Part shown: one piece after another, positions 49,685 to 61,644 of the stretch
Position numbering within the stretch: the first letter of the stretch is position 1
How the letters are laid out: each line of letters opens with the position of its first letter
Assembly (NCBI GenBank): GCA_949775045.1
Contig: OX459107.1
Coordinates: 15,369,679-15,433,678, forward strand
Source: Metridium senile
Taxonomy: Eukaryota > Cnidaria > Anthozoa > Actiniaria > Metridiidae
DNA: 64,000 nucleotides
Reading direction: 5' to 3'
The notes under the pieces: model-generated
Databases searched by the model: none
What the model was told of the DNA's origin: nothing
Seen by the model: the letters and a program-made list of their open reading frames with translations, nothing else
Position numbers and translations under genes: made by a program

Positions 49685-49894
49685 CCGTGAAACATTAGTA
49701 AAATGATGTATTACTATAAATACCATTACGCTCTAATTCTTTTGTTTTCTTTTGTTTGATTCTGGCTATACTATTTAATATAAAGTAACTTTTGCTTCAC
49801 GGGTTTATGAAAACCACTCTAATATTTGCACTATATATAAAGATTAAAGATGTCTAATACAATAAAACATTGTTTTTTTTTAGAATAAGTCAAA

Positions 49895-50116
49895 ATGGCC
49901 CCTCCACGATTATCATGGCGTTCGTTCCTGACGGTTGAGCCCGTGATCTTTTTGTACGCGTATGGTCTGTTCATGTCAATGCCTATATTCCAGCAATTTG
50001 TCTACTATAAGATTAGTGTCTACAAAGGCTTTCCATACGATCCTGAAGGAAAGAAGGAACTTGGGTGCCCGTCTGTGAACTCAACCAACACAACCTTAAA
50101 ACATCTTGAGGACGAG
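49895..50116 (+). CDS. SLC46 gene 2, exon 1
   Basis: 74 codons in phase 0, donor GTAAGA. Close parallel of gene 1 exon 1: LSWR.FL.VEPV...YA.G.FMSMP is shared. It differs in carrying two N-glycosylation sequons in the first loop. Confidence 0.88.
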
Positions 50117-53100
50117 GTAAGACATATACTAGTCCCTCTAATGTTCCGACAGTTCAGTTCAGTACATTTCCTCTCGAGAGACGTAGCCCCCCTTCGAGTT
50201 GAGTTGGACAACCAACTCAGTGAAGTCGCTCCTCTCCTGCGTCGCTCGTTTTGCCTGCTCCACTGCCTGGAGGAGGCTGGCGATTTTGAGCCACAGGTCT
50301 ATATAATATTGCCAAATCGCAAATAGCATTCGCTTGGTTGTTTGCAGTGTTTGAAGTAGTCTGTAAGATTCTTTGTACTCCTAATTGCAAGAACGTTGTC
50401 CTGACTTTTGTAATTTAGTGGGAAAGGGATTTACCATGCGGCACCTCCATCAACGAATCTCCGAGCATTCACAAAAATCGTCATCCATCTACAAACATAG
50501 TTCGACACACAACAACAACAACAACAACAGGGACATTCAAAGCGGTTTCACTGTCCTGAAAAAATGCTTGAATGTCCAGTCGGACTCAATTCAAGCGAAA
50601 ATGTATATTTAACCTATTTTTGCATTGTCCCCCACTATATATATTTCTCTCTTTAATTGCACCATCATTTACTTGCAACTGATTCGCTAGTTTTCTTTTT
50701 AAATTGTATAAGCAAAGTTTTTTCTGATTAAAAGAGTTTATTAAACGATAAAAGGATATCACTCATGCTCAACTCTTTCTTTTGTAATTCCTTTCTTAGC
50801 AAATTACATTCTTGCAATTAGATGTACACTTATTTCAGAAAACGTTGTCGGACCTTATAAGCAACTAGATGCACTTTGTGCGTTTACTCAGGCTACCTCA
50901 TAGAGTAGTTACGAAATAACTAAGGCTCAGCCGTGGTTTATACTCTGATAACTGCACGATGGGCAGTTGAAAACACGAGCAAATGTCAAAAAGCACGAGC
51001 TGAAAGCGAGCATTTGAAAAATAGCATTTACTTCCGGTTATGTTGAATTGTCCAATGAGAGTTCATGTAAGAAAGAGCATTATCGAAAGCCAATCAGCAT
51101 CTAGTATATATAATCTTGTAGTTCGCTGGGGGCTTGTTGCTTAAAGTTGCGACAATAGATGAAATAGATGTATACCAGGTAATACATGATATTCAGCTGG
51201 GTTCAGGTGATACCTTGTCTCCCGTAGCCGTAGCATTGCGTAACAGGGCTAAACACGGCTGCGAGGAAGTCTACAATCATGTTGAAAATTGTTGTAACAC
51301 TTTAATAAACGTTTTTGTTTGAGTTTTGAAAAAATATACAAAATGGATATCAATTTGATTTGCAAACTCCCCGGCTTCCCTAAAGCAATGTTGATTGGTC
51401 TTTCAATTGAGAACTCTTTTACATTTCCAATACTCAACAATTGATTCGGGGTAGAGGGCGGGGAAACGGAAAAATGCTATATAATTTTTTATCATGTAAA
51501 AAAAAACAGATAATGTCCCAAGGTATTTTGCATATGATTGTAGGTGATACTCCTATTTCAAAAAATCGCTGTCGCAAACAAAGCTATATAGTCCTCACTT
51601 TGTCTCGTGGCAGACGAGCGGGAGTGAAGCGAGAGGGAAGTTTTCACGTATAAAGTGTATTGTATAGTTTGCAAACTGAATACTACAATATTTGAACCGT
51701 AGACGTTATACGAAGTAAAATGAAGACGTACATTGCTGCCACACAGTTTACAATCATGAGTTTGATTAGAAACAGTCAACGATCGAAATTGGTTTGGTAA
51801 TAAGGTAATACTCTGTTCAACGACCACCTATAGCCTGCTAGTGGCTCTTGGGGAGAGGGAAACCCTAAAAGCCGCTACGCGCAGGCTAACAGACCGCCTG
51901 GAAACGTACGTCACCTCAAAGATAATACAAAACAAATATAAACTATAGGTAATATAATGAAATTTGTAACACTGTAAAAAATGTTGAATTAACTTTACTG
52001 ACGTTTCGAGCTTTAACCCTTCGTCGGAGTGTTACAAATTTCATTCTATTACCTATCGTTTATATCAAGCACCGACGCAGCCTATACTAGTTTACTCACT
52101 AGTTTCCATTAGCAGATAACCAGTCATGTAGTAGTTCCTATTTCCATTTCACAGGTCCAGTTGATAGCTTCTCGTTTTGACATCGCCAATGTAATGTGTT
52201 TTTCCATACCATCAATCATTGCGTCTCTACTAGTCGGCCCATGGACTGATACCGCTGGCCGTAAACCTGCCCTAGCTGCGCCCGCAATAGGAGCTTTGCT
52301 TGAAGCACTGAATGCCATCGTTGTGATGTATACAGACTGGCCGCTGTATGTGTTACTTGCTGGTTCGTTCATTAATGGATGCTGTGGTTTCTTTACAGTC
52401 ATGATGCAGACTACCATGGCTTATATCGCTGATTCAACTCCTGCTGGGAAAGTTGCTTTACGAATGGGTAGGTTTTAGGAGGATCGTCTAGAGGTTCATT
52501 CCATCCATCCATCCATCCATCCATCCATCCATCCATCCATCCATCCATCCATCCATCCATCCATCCATCCATCCATCCATCCATCCATCCATCCATCCAT
52601 CCATCCATCCATCCATCCATCCATCCATCCATCCATCCATCCATGTATTCATTCATTCATTTAGTTATTCCCTATTTATATGAATATCCCTTAAATTGCT
52701 CTCCAAACATCTATTATATTATTTTATTTTCTTGCCAGCCGTTATGCAGCTGATGGTTCTTATCGGTGGACTAATCAGTCAAATGACCAGCGGTCTCTGG
52801 ATTCAAAACTTCGGCTTCATTCCTCCCTACTGGTGTATCCTAGCATTTGAACTTGTCGCAGTCCTCTACGTCTTCTTCCTCGTACCCGAATCGATCACTA
52901 AAACCAAAGAAAATCGAGTTCGATTTTTCAGCCTTACAAGCCTGAAGACAATATGGAGAGTGTATCGAGATCCCAGGGACGGCTATCGAAGAAGTTTGGT
53001 CATGTTACTGATAGGAGATGGAATTGTAAGTTTAGCGACGATGGGCCTCAGTGGAGTGATTCTACTGTTCGTCCTCAGGAGTCCTTTATGTTGGTCGCCG

Positions 53101-53129
53101 ACTGTTCTTGGTGCTTTCATGTCCTTTAG
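49895..53129 (+). CDS. SLC46-family MFS transporter gene 2, first three coding exons (3' part not found)
   Basis: Exons 49895-50116, 52155-52467 and 52739-53129 splice in phase. They encode [20 protein letters not shown] (helix 1), a loop with NST and NTT sequons, and the helix 2-3 motif [13 protein letters not shown]. Helices 4-6 follow, ending VPES, then a basic central loop and helix 7 up to VLGAFMSF. Exon 2 is 313 nt, identical in length and phase to exon 2 of the upstream SLC46 gene, so the two are tandem paralogues. A TTTTTTTTAG acceptor 11 bases before the ATG suggests a non-coding first exon. The open frames are intact, but helices 8-12 should follow and I cannot find them in the remaining 10.8 kb. 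Either the 3' exons lie beyond the window or the gene has been truncated by the satellite that follows exon 3. Confidence 0.85.
50385..50612 (+). pseudogene. GIY-YIG-type retroelement C-terminus remnant in SLC46 gene 2 intron 1
   Basis: The frame reads [20 protein letters not shown], then a short Asn run, FTVLKKC and [14 protein letters not shown]. This order matches the end of the GIY-YIG nuclease domain of Penelope-like and related retroelements, where [T]xRHLHQRIxEH, FxxLxKC and LNxQxDSIxAK occur in sequence. The roughly 20 residues normally between KKC and LNVQ are missing, and the upstream reverse transcriptase is absent. It is therefore a truncated, internally deleted relic. The assignment relies on remembered motif order. 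Confidence 0.6.
50640..51930. other. SLC46 gene 2 intron 1, remainder
   Basis: AT-rich sequence with a small inverted repeat, AGCCTGC...GCAGGCT, at about 51830-51890. Short frames at 51134-51827 have no recognisable family or splice context. Confidence 0.45.
51940..52062 (-). ncRNA. Hammerhead-ribozyme-like foldback (Penelope-type)
   Basis: Arms AGGTAATATAATGAAATTTG and TACAAATTTCATTCTATTAC pair over about 30 bp. On the minus strand the arm is followed by CCGACGA, a short GGG/CTC stem, then GAAACGTC. This is the CUGAnGA - stem II - GAAA core order of type I hammerhead ribozymes reported in Penelope-like retroelements. The first core triplet carries C for U, so it is probably inactive. It lies between the GIY-YIG relic and SLC46 exon 2, about 90 bp before the exon. 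Confidence 0.5.
52155..52467 (+). CDS. SLC46 gene 2, exon 2
   Basis: Begins [20 protein letters not shown] after acceptor TTTCACAG and ends in phase 1 at GTAGGT. It contains [13 protein letters not shown] and helices 3-4. Confidence 0.92.
52498..52645 (+). repeat. (ATCC)n microsatellite, SLC46 gene 2 intron 2
   Basis: About 36 uninterrupted CCAT units starting 31 bp after the exon 2 donor. Purity implies recent slippage expansion. The Met-Asp-Gly-Trp minus-strand frame is an artefact. Confidence 0.97.
52739..53129 (+). CDS. SLC46 gene 2, exon 3
   Basis: Acceptor TTCTTGCCAG, donor GTAAAC, phase 1 in and phase 2 out. It covers [20 protein letters not shown] through VLGAFMSF. Gene 1 continues without an intron at the corresponding position for another 161 nt. 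Confidence 0.9.
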
Positions 53130-53228
53130 GTAAACAACTTTATTACCTCACATGTGTTGCCTATTTCCTTTTTTGTTCTATATTACTATATTTCTGTTTT
53201 GCTTGACCATTTGTTACTTTCTCTCTCA

Positions 53229-55845
53229 ATATTTATTATATCTATTATTTATTATATTTATTATATTTATTATATTTATTATATTTATTATATTTATTAT
53301 ATTTATTATATTTATTATATTTATTATATTTATTATATTTATTATATTTATTATATTTATTATATTTGTTATATTTGTTATATTTATTATATTTGTTATA
53401 TTTATTATATTTATTATATTTATTATATTTGTTATATTTATTATATTTTTATATTTATTATATTTATTATTATTATTTATTATATTTATTATATTTATTA
53501 TATTTATTATATTTATTATATTCATTATATTCATTATATTCATTATATTAATTATATTAATTATATTTATTATATTTGTTATATTTATTATATTTATTAT
53601 ATTTATTATATTTATTATATTTATTATATTTATTATATTTATTATATTTATTATATTTATTATATTTATTATATTTATTATATTTATTATATTTATTATA
53701 TTTATTATATTTATTATATTTGTTATATTTATTATATTTGTTATATTTATTATATTTATTATATTTATTATATTTATTATATTTATTATATTTATTATAT
53801 TTATTATATTTATTATATTTATTATATTTTTATATTTATTATATTTATTATATTTATTATATTTATTATATTTATTATATTTATTATATTTATTATATTT
53901 GTTATATTTATTATATTTATTATATTTATTATATTTATTATTTATTATATTTATTATATTTATTATTTATTATATTTTTATATTTATTATATTTATTATA
54001 TTTTTATTATATTTATTATATTTATTATATTTATTATATTTATTATATTTATTATATTTATTATATTTATTATATTTATTATATTTGTTATATTTATTAT
54101 ATTTATTATATTCATTATATTCATTATATTGATTATATTTATTATATTTATTATATTTATTGTATTTATTATATTTATTATATTTATTATATTTATTATA
54201 TTTATTATATTTGTTATATTTATTATATTTATTATATTTGTTATATTTATTATATTTGTTATATTTGTTATATTTATTATATTTATTATATTTGTTATAT
54301 TTATTATATTTGTTATATTTGTTATATTTATTATATTTATTATATTTATTATATTTGTTATATTTGTTATATTTATTATATTTATTATATTTATTATATT
54401 TGTTATATTTGTTATATTTGTTATATTTATTATATTTATTATGTTTATTATATTTATTATATTTGTTATATTTGTTATATTTATTATATTTGTTATATTT
54501 GTTATATTTATTATATTTATTATATTTATTATATTTGTTATATTTATTATATTTGTTATATTTATTATATTTATTGTATTTGTTATATTTATTATATTTG
54601 TTATATTTATTATATTTATTATATTTATTATATTTATTATATTTGTTATATTTGTTATATTTATTATATTTATTATATTTATTATATTTATTATATTTGT
54701 TATATTTATTATATTTATTATATTTATTATATTTGTTATATTTGTTATATTTGTTATATTTGTTATATTTATTATATTTGTTATATTTGTTATATTTATT
54801 ATATTTATTATATTTATTATATTTATTATATTTATTATATTTGTTATATTTATTATATTTATTATATTTGTTATATTTGTTATATTTGTTATATTTATTA
54901 TATTTATTATATTTATTATATTTGTTATATTTATTATATTTGTTATATTTATTATATTTATTGTATTTGTTATATTTGTTATATTTGTTATATTTGTTAT
55001 ATTTGTTATATTTATTATATTTATTATATTTATTATATTTATTATATTTGTTATATTTGTTATATTTATTATATTTATTATATTTATTATATTTATTATA
55101 TTTATTATATTTATTATATTCATTATATTCATTATATTCATTATATTTATTATATTTATTATATTTATTATATTTATTATATTTATTATATTCATTATAT
55201 TCATTATATTTATTATATTTATTATATTTATTATATTCATTATATTCATTATATTTATTATATTTATTATATTCATTATATTCATTATATTCATTATATT
55301 TATTATATTTATTATATTCATTATATTCATTATATTTATTATATTTATTATATTTATTATATTCATTATATTCATTATATTTATTATATTTATTATATTT
55401 ATTATATTCATTATATTCATTATATTCATTATATTTATTATATTTATTATATTCATTATATTTATTATATTTGTTATATTTGTTATATTTATTATATTTA
55501 TTATATTTATTATATTTATTATATTTATTATATTCATTATATTCATTATATTTATTATATTTATTATATTTATTATATTTATTATATTTATTATATTCAT
55601 TATATTTATTATATTTATTATATTCATTATATTCATTATATTTATTATATTTATTATATTCATTATATTCATTATATTCATTATATTTATTATATTTATT
55701 ATATTCATTATATTCATTATATTTATTATATTTATTATATTTATTATATTCATTATATTCATTATATTCATTATATTTATTATATTTATTATATTCATTA
55801 TATTCATTATATTTATTATACTTATTATATTTGTTATTATTACTA
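53229..55845 (+). repeat. 9-bp satellite (TATTATATT)n
   Basis: About 2.6 kb of nonamer with single-base variants TGTTATATT and TCATTATAT-type. G-variants dominate 54200-55060, while C-variants dominate 55120-55810 and reappear at 53520-53550 and 54110. Because nine is divisible by three and the unit lacks stops in most frames, artefactual frames up to 942 codons appear on both strands. It starts about 100 bp after the SLC46 gene 2 exon 3 donor. Confidence 0.98.
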
Positions 55846-56020
55846 CTTTGTATTATTTACAAAATCTCTCAAGACTCTTTTCTGACCTAGCATTGATGAT
55901 AATGTTTGTGGTTTATTGTGTAGATCAGTCTTCCAGCTGCTACAAAAAATACATAAAATACGTACTGAATACTCCAGTTTAGAGTTCTTCATTGCACAGT
56001 CTTAGCCTCGATAGCGTGTC

Positions 56021-56253
56021 ATATATTCTTCTGTATGTAATACAGTCCTTGGTAAGGAAGGGAATGCAAGCATCAACAAAGAATAGAAATACCTAGGGTG
56101 TTATTGCTGCTCTTTGATTAATTAGCAAACAATTGTTGCTTACTTGTTTGCTAATTAATCAAAGAGCAGCAATAACACCCTAGGTATTTCTATTCTTTGT
56201 TGATGCTTGCATTCCCTTCCTTACCAAGGACTGTATTACATACAAAAGAATAT
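56021..56253. repeat. Near-perfect 110-bp-arm hairpin
   Basis: ATATTCTTCTGTATGTAATA ... AATTAGCAAACAA is followed after about 10 bp by its reverse complement through TTGTTTGCTAATTAATCAAA ... TATTACATACAAAAGAATAT. I see essentially one indel in 110 bp. An (AT)n run and poly-T follow immediately. Confidence 0.95.
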
Positions 56254-56789
56254 ATATATATATATATATTTTTTTTTTTCAACAACTTTATTGAGTGATA
56301 ACTACTTCGTACAAGTTAAAAGAAAATTTACAACACGAAACATTTGGATCACCCAAAAGGGGAAAGCGCGAACGGGACTCTAAGTCCCATGCGGGATTGG
56401 CTAATCATCGAGTTAGAGGTTGAGTTGAGTTTGAGTTGAGTTTGAGTTAACATTGAGTTAGCTTTGAGTTAACTTTGAGTTAACTAAAATATGAAATACC
56501 AACTTTAAATCACAGGAAAAAAATATGAAAAACCAAATCTGTTTTTAGTCGTTTTTTATCTGTTTTTTTCGAAATCCATATAACAAATGTTATCCAAATA
56601 TGGTTTTTACCTGGTTTTTAAAAGATATCAATAAATAGCAATACAAAAAACAGTCCTGGTTTTCTGTAAATCCATGCTTAACCTGTTTTGCTTAAAAAAC
56701 TTACTTGTTTTTAATAAAAACCAAAAATGGATTTAAAATATTTTTTTCCAGACATGTTTTTTTCAAAATTTCCAGATGTGGATTTTACA

Positions 56790-58527
56790 AATACCATGCC
56801 TGGATTGCAAAGAATCCAGTATAACAAATAACCAAGACTGGATTACCAGCTAACCAAATCTGGATTGTTTCAAACACCATGCCTGGATTGTAAACAATCC
56901 AGTATAACAAATAACCAAGACTGGATTACCAGCTAACCAAATCTGGATTGTTTCAAACACCATGCCTGGATTGTAAACAATCCAGTATAACAAATAACCA
57001 AGACTGGATTACCAGCTAACCAAATCTGGATTGTTTCAAACACCATGCCTGGATTGTAAAGAATCCAGTATAACAAATAACCAAGACTGGATTACCAGGT
57101 AACCAAATCTGGATTGTTTCAAACACCAAGCCTGGATTGTAAACAATCCAGTATAACAAATAACCAAGACTGGATTACCAGCTAACCAAATCTGGATTGT
57201 TTCAAACACCATGCCTGGATTGTAAACAATCCAGTATAACAAATAACCAAGACTGGATTACCAGCTCACCAAATCTGGATTGTTTCAAACACCATGCCTG
57301 GATTGCAAAGAATCCAGTATAACAAATAACCAAGACTGGATTACCAGCTAACCAAATCTGGATTGTTTCAAACACCATGCCTGGATTGTAAACAATCCAG
57401 TATAACAAATAACCAAGACTGGATTACCAGCTAACCAAATCTGGATTGTTTCAAACACCATGCCTGGATTGTAAAGAATCCAGTATAACAAATAACCAAG
57501 ACTGGATTACCAGCTAACCAAATCTGGATTGTTTCAAACACCATGCCTGGATTGTAAACAATCCAGTATAACAAATAACCAAGACTGGATTACCAGGTAA
57601 TCAAATCTGGATTGTTTCAAACACCATGCCTGGATTGTAAACAATCCAGTATAACAAATAACCAAGACTGGATTACCAGGTAACCAAATCTGGATTGTTT
57701 CAAACACCAAGCCTGGATTGTAAACAATCCAGTATAACAAATAACCAAGACTGGATTACCAGCTAACCAAATCTGGATTGTTTCAAACACCATGCCTGGA
57801 TTGTAAACAATCCAGTATAACAAATAACCAAGACTGGATTACCAGCTCACCAAATCTGGATTGTTTCAAACACCATGCCTGGATTGTAAAGAATCCAGTA
57901 TAACAAATAACCAAGACTGGATTACCAGCTAACCAAATCTGGATTGTTTCAAACACCATGCCTGGATTGTAAACAATCCAGTATAACAAATAACCAAGAC
58001 TGGATTACCAGCTAACCAAATCTGGATTGTTTCAAACACCATGCCTGGATTGTAAACAATCCAGTATAACAAATAACCAAGACTGGATTACCAGCTAACC
58101 AAATCTGGATTGTTTCAAACACCATGCCTGGATTGTAAACAATCCAGTATAACAAATAACCAAGACTGGATTACCAGCTAACCAAATCTGGATTGTTTCA
58201 AACACCATGCCTGGATTGTAAAGAATCCAGTATAACAAATAACCAAGACTGGATTACCAGCTAACCAAATCTGGATTGTTTCAAACACCATGCCTGGATT
58301 GTAAACAATCCAGTATAACAAATAACCAAGACTGGATTACCAGCTAACCAAATCTGGATTGTTTCAAACACCATGCCTGGATTGTAAACAATCCAGTATA
58401 ACAAATAACCAAGACTGGATTACCAGCTAACCAAATCTGGATTGTTTCAAACACCATGCCTGGATTGTAAACAATCCAGTATAACAAATAACCAAGACTG
58501 GATTACCAGCTAACCAAATCCCTCTGA
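56790..58527. repeat. 83-bp subterminal tandem array
   Basis: About 21 nearly identical units (CACCATGCCTGGATTGTAAA every 83 bp). Each unit has a perfect hairpin, CTGGATTGTAAACAATCCAG, plus the direct words AAGACTGGATTACCAG and CCAAATCTGGATTG. The only variation is a few positions (CAAAG for AAAC, AGGT for AGCT). The 68-codon minus frames are artefacts of the repeat. Confidence 0.97.
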
Positions 58528-58544
58528 GGCCCCTGAAAAAACGG

Positions 58545-59970
58545 CATGGCGTGACGATTTTGAACCCTATAAAGGGATACCACATGAAAAAAAAATTAAA
58601 AAAGAAAAAAAATGTACGGATTCCAGTTCCTTTTATGATCCCCTGAACTGAGATAACTAGATATAGATACATTTTAGAATGTTTAAAATTAAGTTTAAAA
58701 CCGTACTGAAAGGTGCAAAATCAATGATATATGCTTGTTTGTAAGTTCGTTAGGCTCGTTTGTTTTATTTGTTCGTCTGTTTGTTTGTCTATATGTCTAT
58801 ATGTCTGTTTGTTAGTTTGTTGTGCGTGTTTGTTTTATTTTTGATTGTTTTCCTTTTTTTTCTCTTCAGTCGGTCTGTCTGTTTGCTTCCTTTTATGTTG
58901 TTATACGAGTAAATGATTGGGGTTCCTGTCTCAAAAATCATTAGCCAATCAAAGCGGAGATATTGAATCACGTGATTGAAATCAAATTTTGGCGCAGAGC
59001 GGCCATTTTAACCGTTTGCCTTGGGGGAATTACAAGTTACTTTTCTGTTAAAAATCATCCGTTTTTGATGTTTTAGTGTATTGAGCATTGTAGAAATACT
59101 TGGGAAATATTGCTTAATGTCCATAGCGGAAGGGAGAGTATGTTTTTGAGTTACAACAGCTGATTTACAAGACTTTCACAAGACTCGAAAATTTGTCAGC
59201 TCGAATCGACAGTTTCAAATCTTTGGTAAGTGTAATTTAGCATTACTTACATAATTATCAGAGTATTATTGTGTTATTACATTCCATTGACATTATTATG
59301 GACATCAGCAGTATTTCAACTGTGTTTTAAAACATTGAAGCACGTACATACAGCCAAATCTTGCACGTTTGCCTTGCATATTTGAAAATTGCATTATTGC
59401 GAAAAATTACTAACTAAAAGCACAGTAAAATAACTCAGTAATTTGCTTCTTTTATTACTTAGGTTGTACATTATTGGGTCCTTAATAAATCTACGAAAAT
59501 GAATTGAACAGGAAAAGAGCATCTAAACTTGTAAACAGGCAATCAACGAGAGATAGATAAGTGATCTTGCATGGATTGATATATGTGCTTTTTCTTTGAA
59601 AGCACACACTTTGTAGAGGTTGTGCTAGACTGGTTATTCTATAACTAAGATAATCAATGAGTTAGACATTGAAAAAGTGATAACTTGATCGAAGAAGTTC
59701 ATTAGGGGAAAAGGAGAGTCATTTTGGTAGGGAAAAGGCTTCTCAACTTTGGCGCCAAAATTTGCTTTATGATCAAAGTAATCTATAATACTACAATTAT
59801 TATTTGAAATACCTTGACTAAAGGATCTTTAAATTGAAGAAAACCTCTTAATTTGGCCATTTTGTTACTAAAAGTAGCAAATTAATGACAAAAAGAACAA
59901 AAAGAATTTTAAAATTTTGAATTTTGGTGCCAAAATTGTGATCTAAAAATCTCAAAAATTAAAAACATCT
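58545..59970. other. Interior of the 6.2-kb element, left half
   Basis: A possible leader region lies around 58975-59225. GGCGCAGAGCGGCCATTTTA is followed by a stretch without long AT runs and a good donor, AATCTTTGGTAAGTG. This resembles a non-coding first exon, but no downstream coding exon is recognised. (GTTT/GTCT)n-like sequence occupies 58735-58860. Confidence 0.35.
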
Positions 59971-59984
59971 CAAAGTAAAAGTGA

Positions 59985-61160
59985 TTTAGGGCCATATTAC
60001 AAAGTGAAGTTGCCTTTTTGACCTTTGTCATAGACGCATCTGGCTTTTTTTTTGCTGTAGTATGTCACTTTGTTACAAAGCTCTTTCGCTTTTGACGTTT
60101 CTTCGTTTGAGCTTTGACATTTTATCTACAGGAGATTTGTCAGTACAATATCAAAGTCAGATTCAAAGGCATTTCTTGTGCACTATAGAGAAAGGACTGT
60201 TAACTATATACATGTGCTTTGATCAATCAATCCATCACTTTGTGCATGCATATTTACATGAAATATAACATCCATTCTTGCTGGAAATGTAAATAACTAT
60301 ATAACATAAATATATCTGAGGTTGTTGATTTATTTCAAGCAGTTTCATCTCCACAAGGCAACCTATTTAGTCTTAACTTTGATTATTTAAAACAACAATT
60401 CTAGTGCAAAAAATACATCCGTGAAATACAAATTATTAAATAGTGTAAAATAGTGCTAATAAAACAATAGAATTTGCATAAAATTGCACTAACTAGTATT
60501 ATTAATGTTTCACAGATATACTTTTTGCACTCTATTCAGTTATTAAACCTGACTGATGGTGATTTTCAAATATTGCAAAGAATTAAGTTCCTTTCGGATA
60601 TACAGTTAGCACTCTTTTAGAACAACGCAAAAACAATAGATTCAGTCTGATTTAAAAACTGGCTAATCATTGTAATCTGTGCCAAATTAAAGTTAAGATG
60701 TAAAACAAATCACTTTCTGGAGAGAAAACGCTGGAAACCAATCACTAAACCTTTATCCAAAAGAGAGGAAATATTTACCTGCAAGAACATCATATTTTAA
60801 AACAAAGAAATGAATTATTTTAGAAGCCACTTTTCATGGTATACATGTAAAATGCATACAAGACAGTGGTGGATTGTTTATAGTTACTAGTCCTTTCTCT
60901 ATAGTGTGCAAGGAACACCTTTGGATCTGACCTTGACTTATTGTCGCTCTTGGCCACTGTGAACAAGAGTGGCAATAAAAAAGTCAAAATGAAAAAAGAA
61001 AAATGTTCAACAGAAAAACGTCAAAAGCAAAATTGTTCTGTGACAAGTTGCAATGGGGCAAAGTGTTTTGTGACAAAGTGACAAAATCAATTCTAACTAA
61101 AGTCAGATGTGTCAATGACAAAGGTAAAATAGACAACTTTGTAATATGCCCCTAAATCAT
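59985..61160. repeat. Imperfect inverted repeat inside the 6.2-kb element
   Basis: AGGGCCATATTACAAAGT, TGACCTTTGTCATAGACGCA and GCACTATAGAGAAAGGACTG on the left (59987-60200) are answered by CAGTCCTTTC-like sequence on the right. There CCTTTCTCTATAGTGTGC occurs at 60892, GTCAATGACAAAGGTAAA at 61111 and ACTTTGTAATATGCCCCTAA at 61136. The arms are about 200-270 bp at moderate identity, separated by about 690 bp. Confidence 0.75.
60402..60532. mobile_element. Small dispersed MITE
   Basis: AGTGCAAAAAATACATCCGT and GAAATA at the left are answered by TGTTTCACAGATATACTTTT and TGCACT at the right. The interior TAAATAGTGTAAAATAGTGC is like that near 1910-1980. It sits in the loop of the larger inverted repeat. 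Confidence 0.7.
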
Positions 61161-61644
61161 TTTTAATTTTGGACTTCTTGATTTTTTCACTGAATTTTTA
61201 ACTCCTGCTCTCAGGCAGCATACAATCAATGCTCCACATAAAACCTCAAAATCAACATTTTTATTTAAAACGTATAAGTCCAAAACTTCATACTACTTTG
61301 CCATCATTTTTGAATTATTTCAATCAGTAAATGCTTTTCTTGACACCACGGGCCATTACTCAAAAACTAAGCATTTTATCAAAACAGAAGACACAGTTTT
61401 AAAGATACATATGTACTGGTTGACATAACTCAAAAATCATGGCAAAGCAGTTTAATAAGAACTTTTTGACTTAAATACGTTTTTTATCAACTCGCAAATG
61501 AAAGCGTTCAATTTTGGGGTTTTCTTGTAGCACATTAGATATCATTAATCTGAGAAAAGAAAGGGCCAAACTCTTGCTGAAAAAAACAGCTGAAATATCA
61601 CTGAATCAATCTCTGGTTTAAAGAGAATTTTAACCTATGATAAG

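Noticed and set aside
53152..55982. Open frames up to 942 codons on the + strand and 603 on the - strand
   Set aside because: They read a 9-bp repeat whose length is a multiple of three; the translation is monotonous Ile/Tyr/Phe or Asn/Ile and no complexity remains.
55919..56010. Candidate fourth exon of SLC46 gene 2 after acceptor TTGTGTAG
   Set aside because: In the required phase it encodes a short hydrophilic peptide ending at a stop, unlike the expected membrane helix 8.
56790..58527. CRISPR array
   Set aside because: The 83-bp units are contiguous and nearly identical throughout, with no variable spacers, in a eukaryotic context; the same holds for the 65-bp and 84-bp arrays.
57036..58672. 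Repeated 68-codon minus frames with Leu/Trp/Tyr composition
   Set aside because: They are periodic readings of the 83-bp repeat; the unit length is not divisible by three and the frames simply restart.
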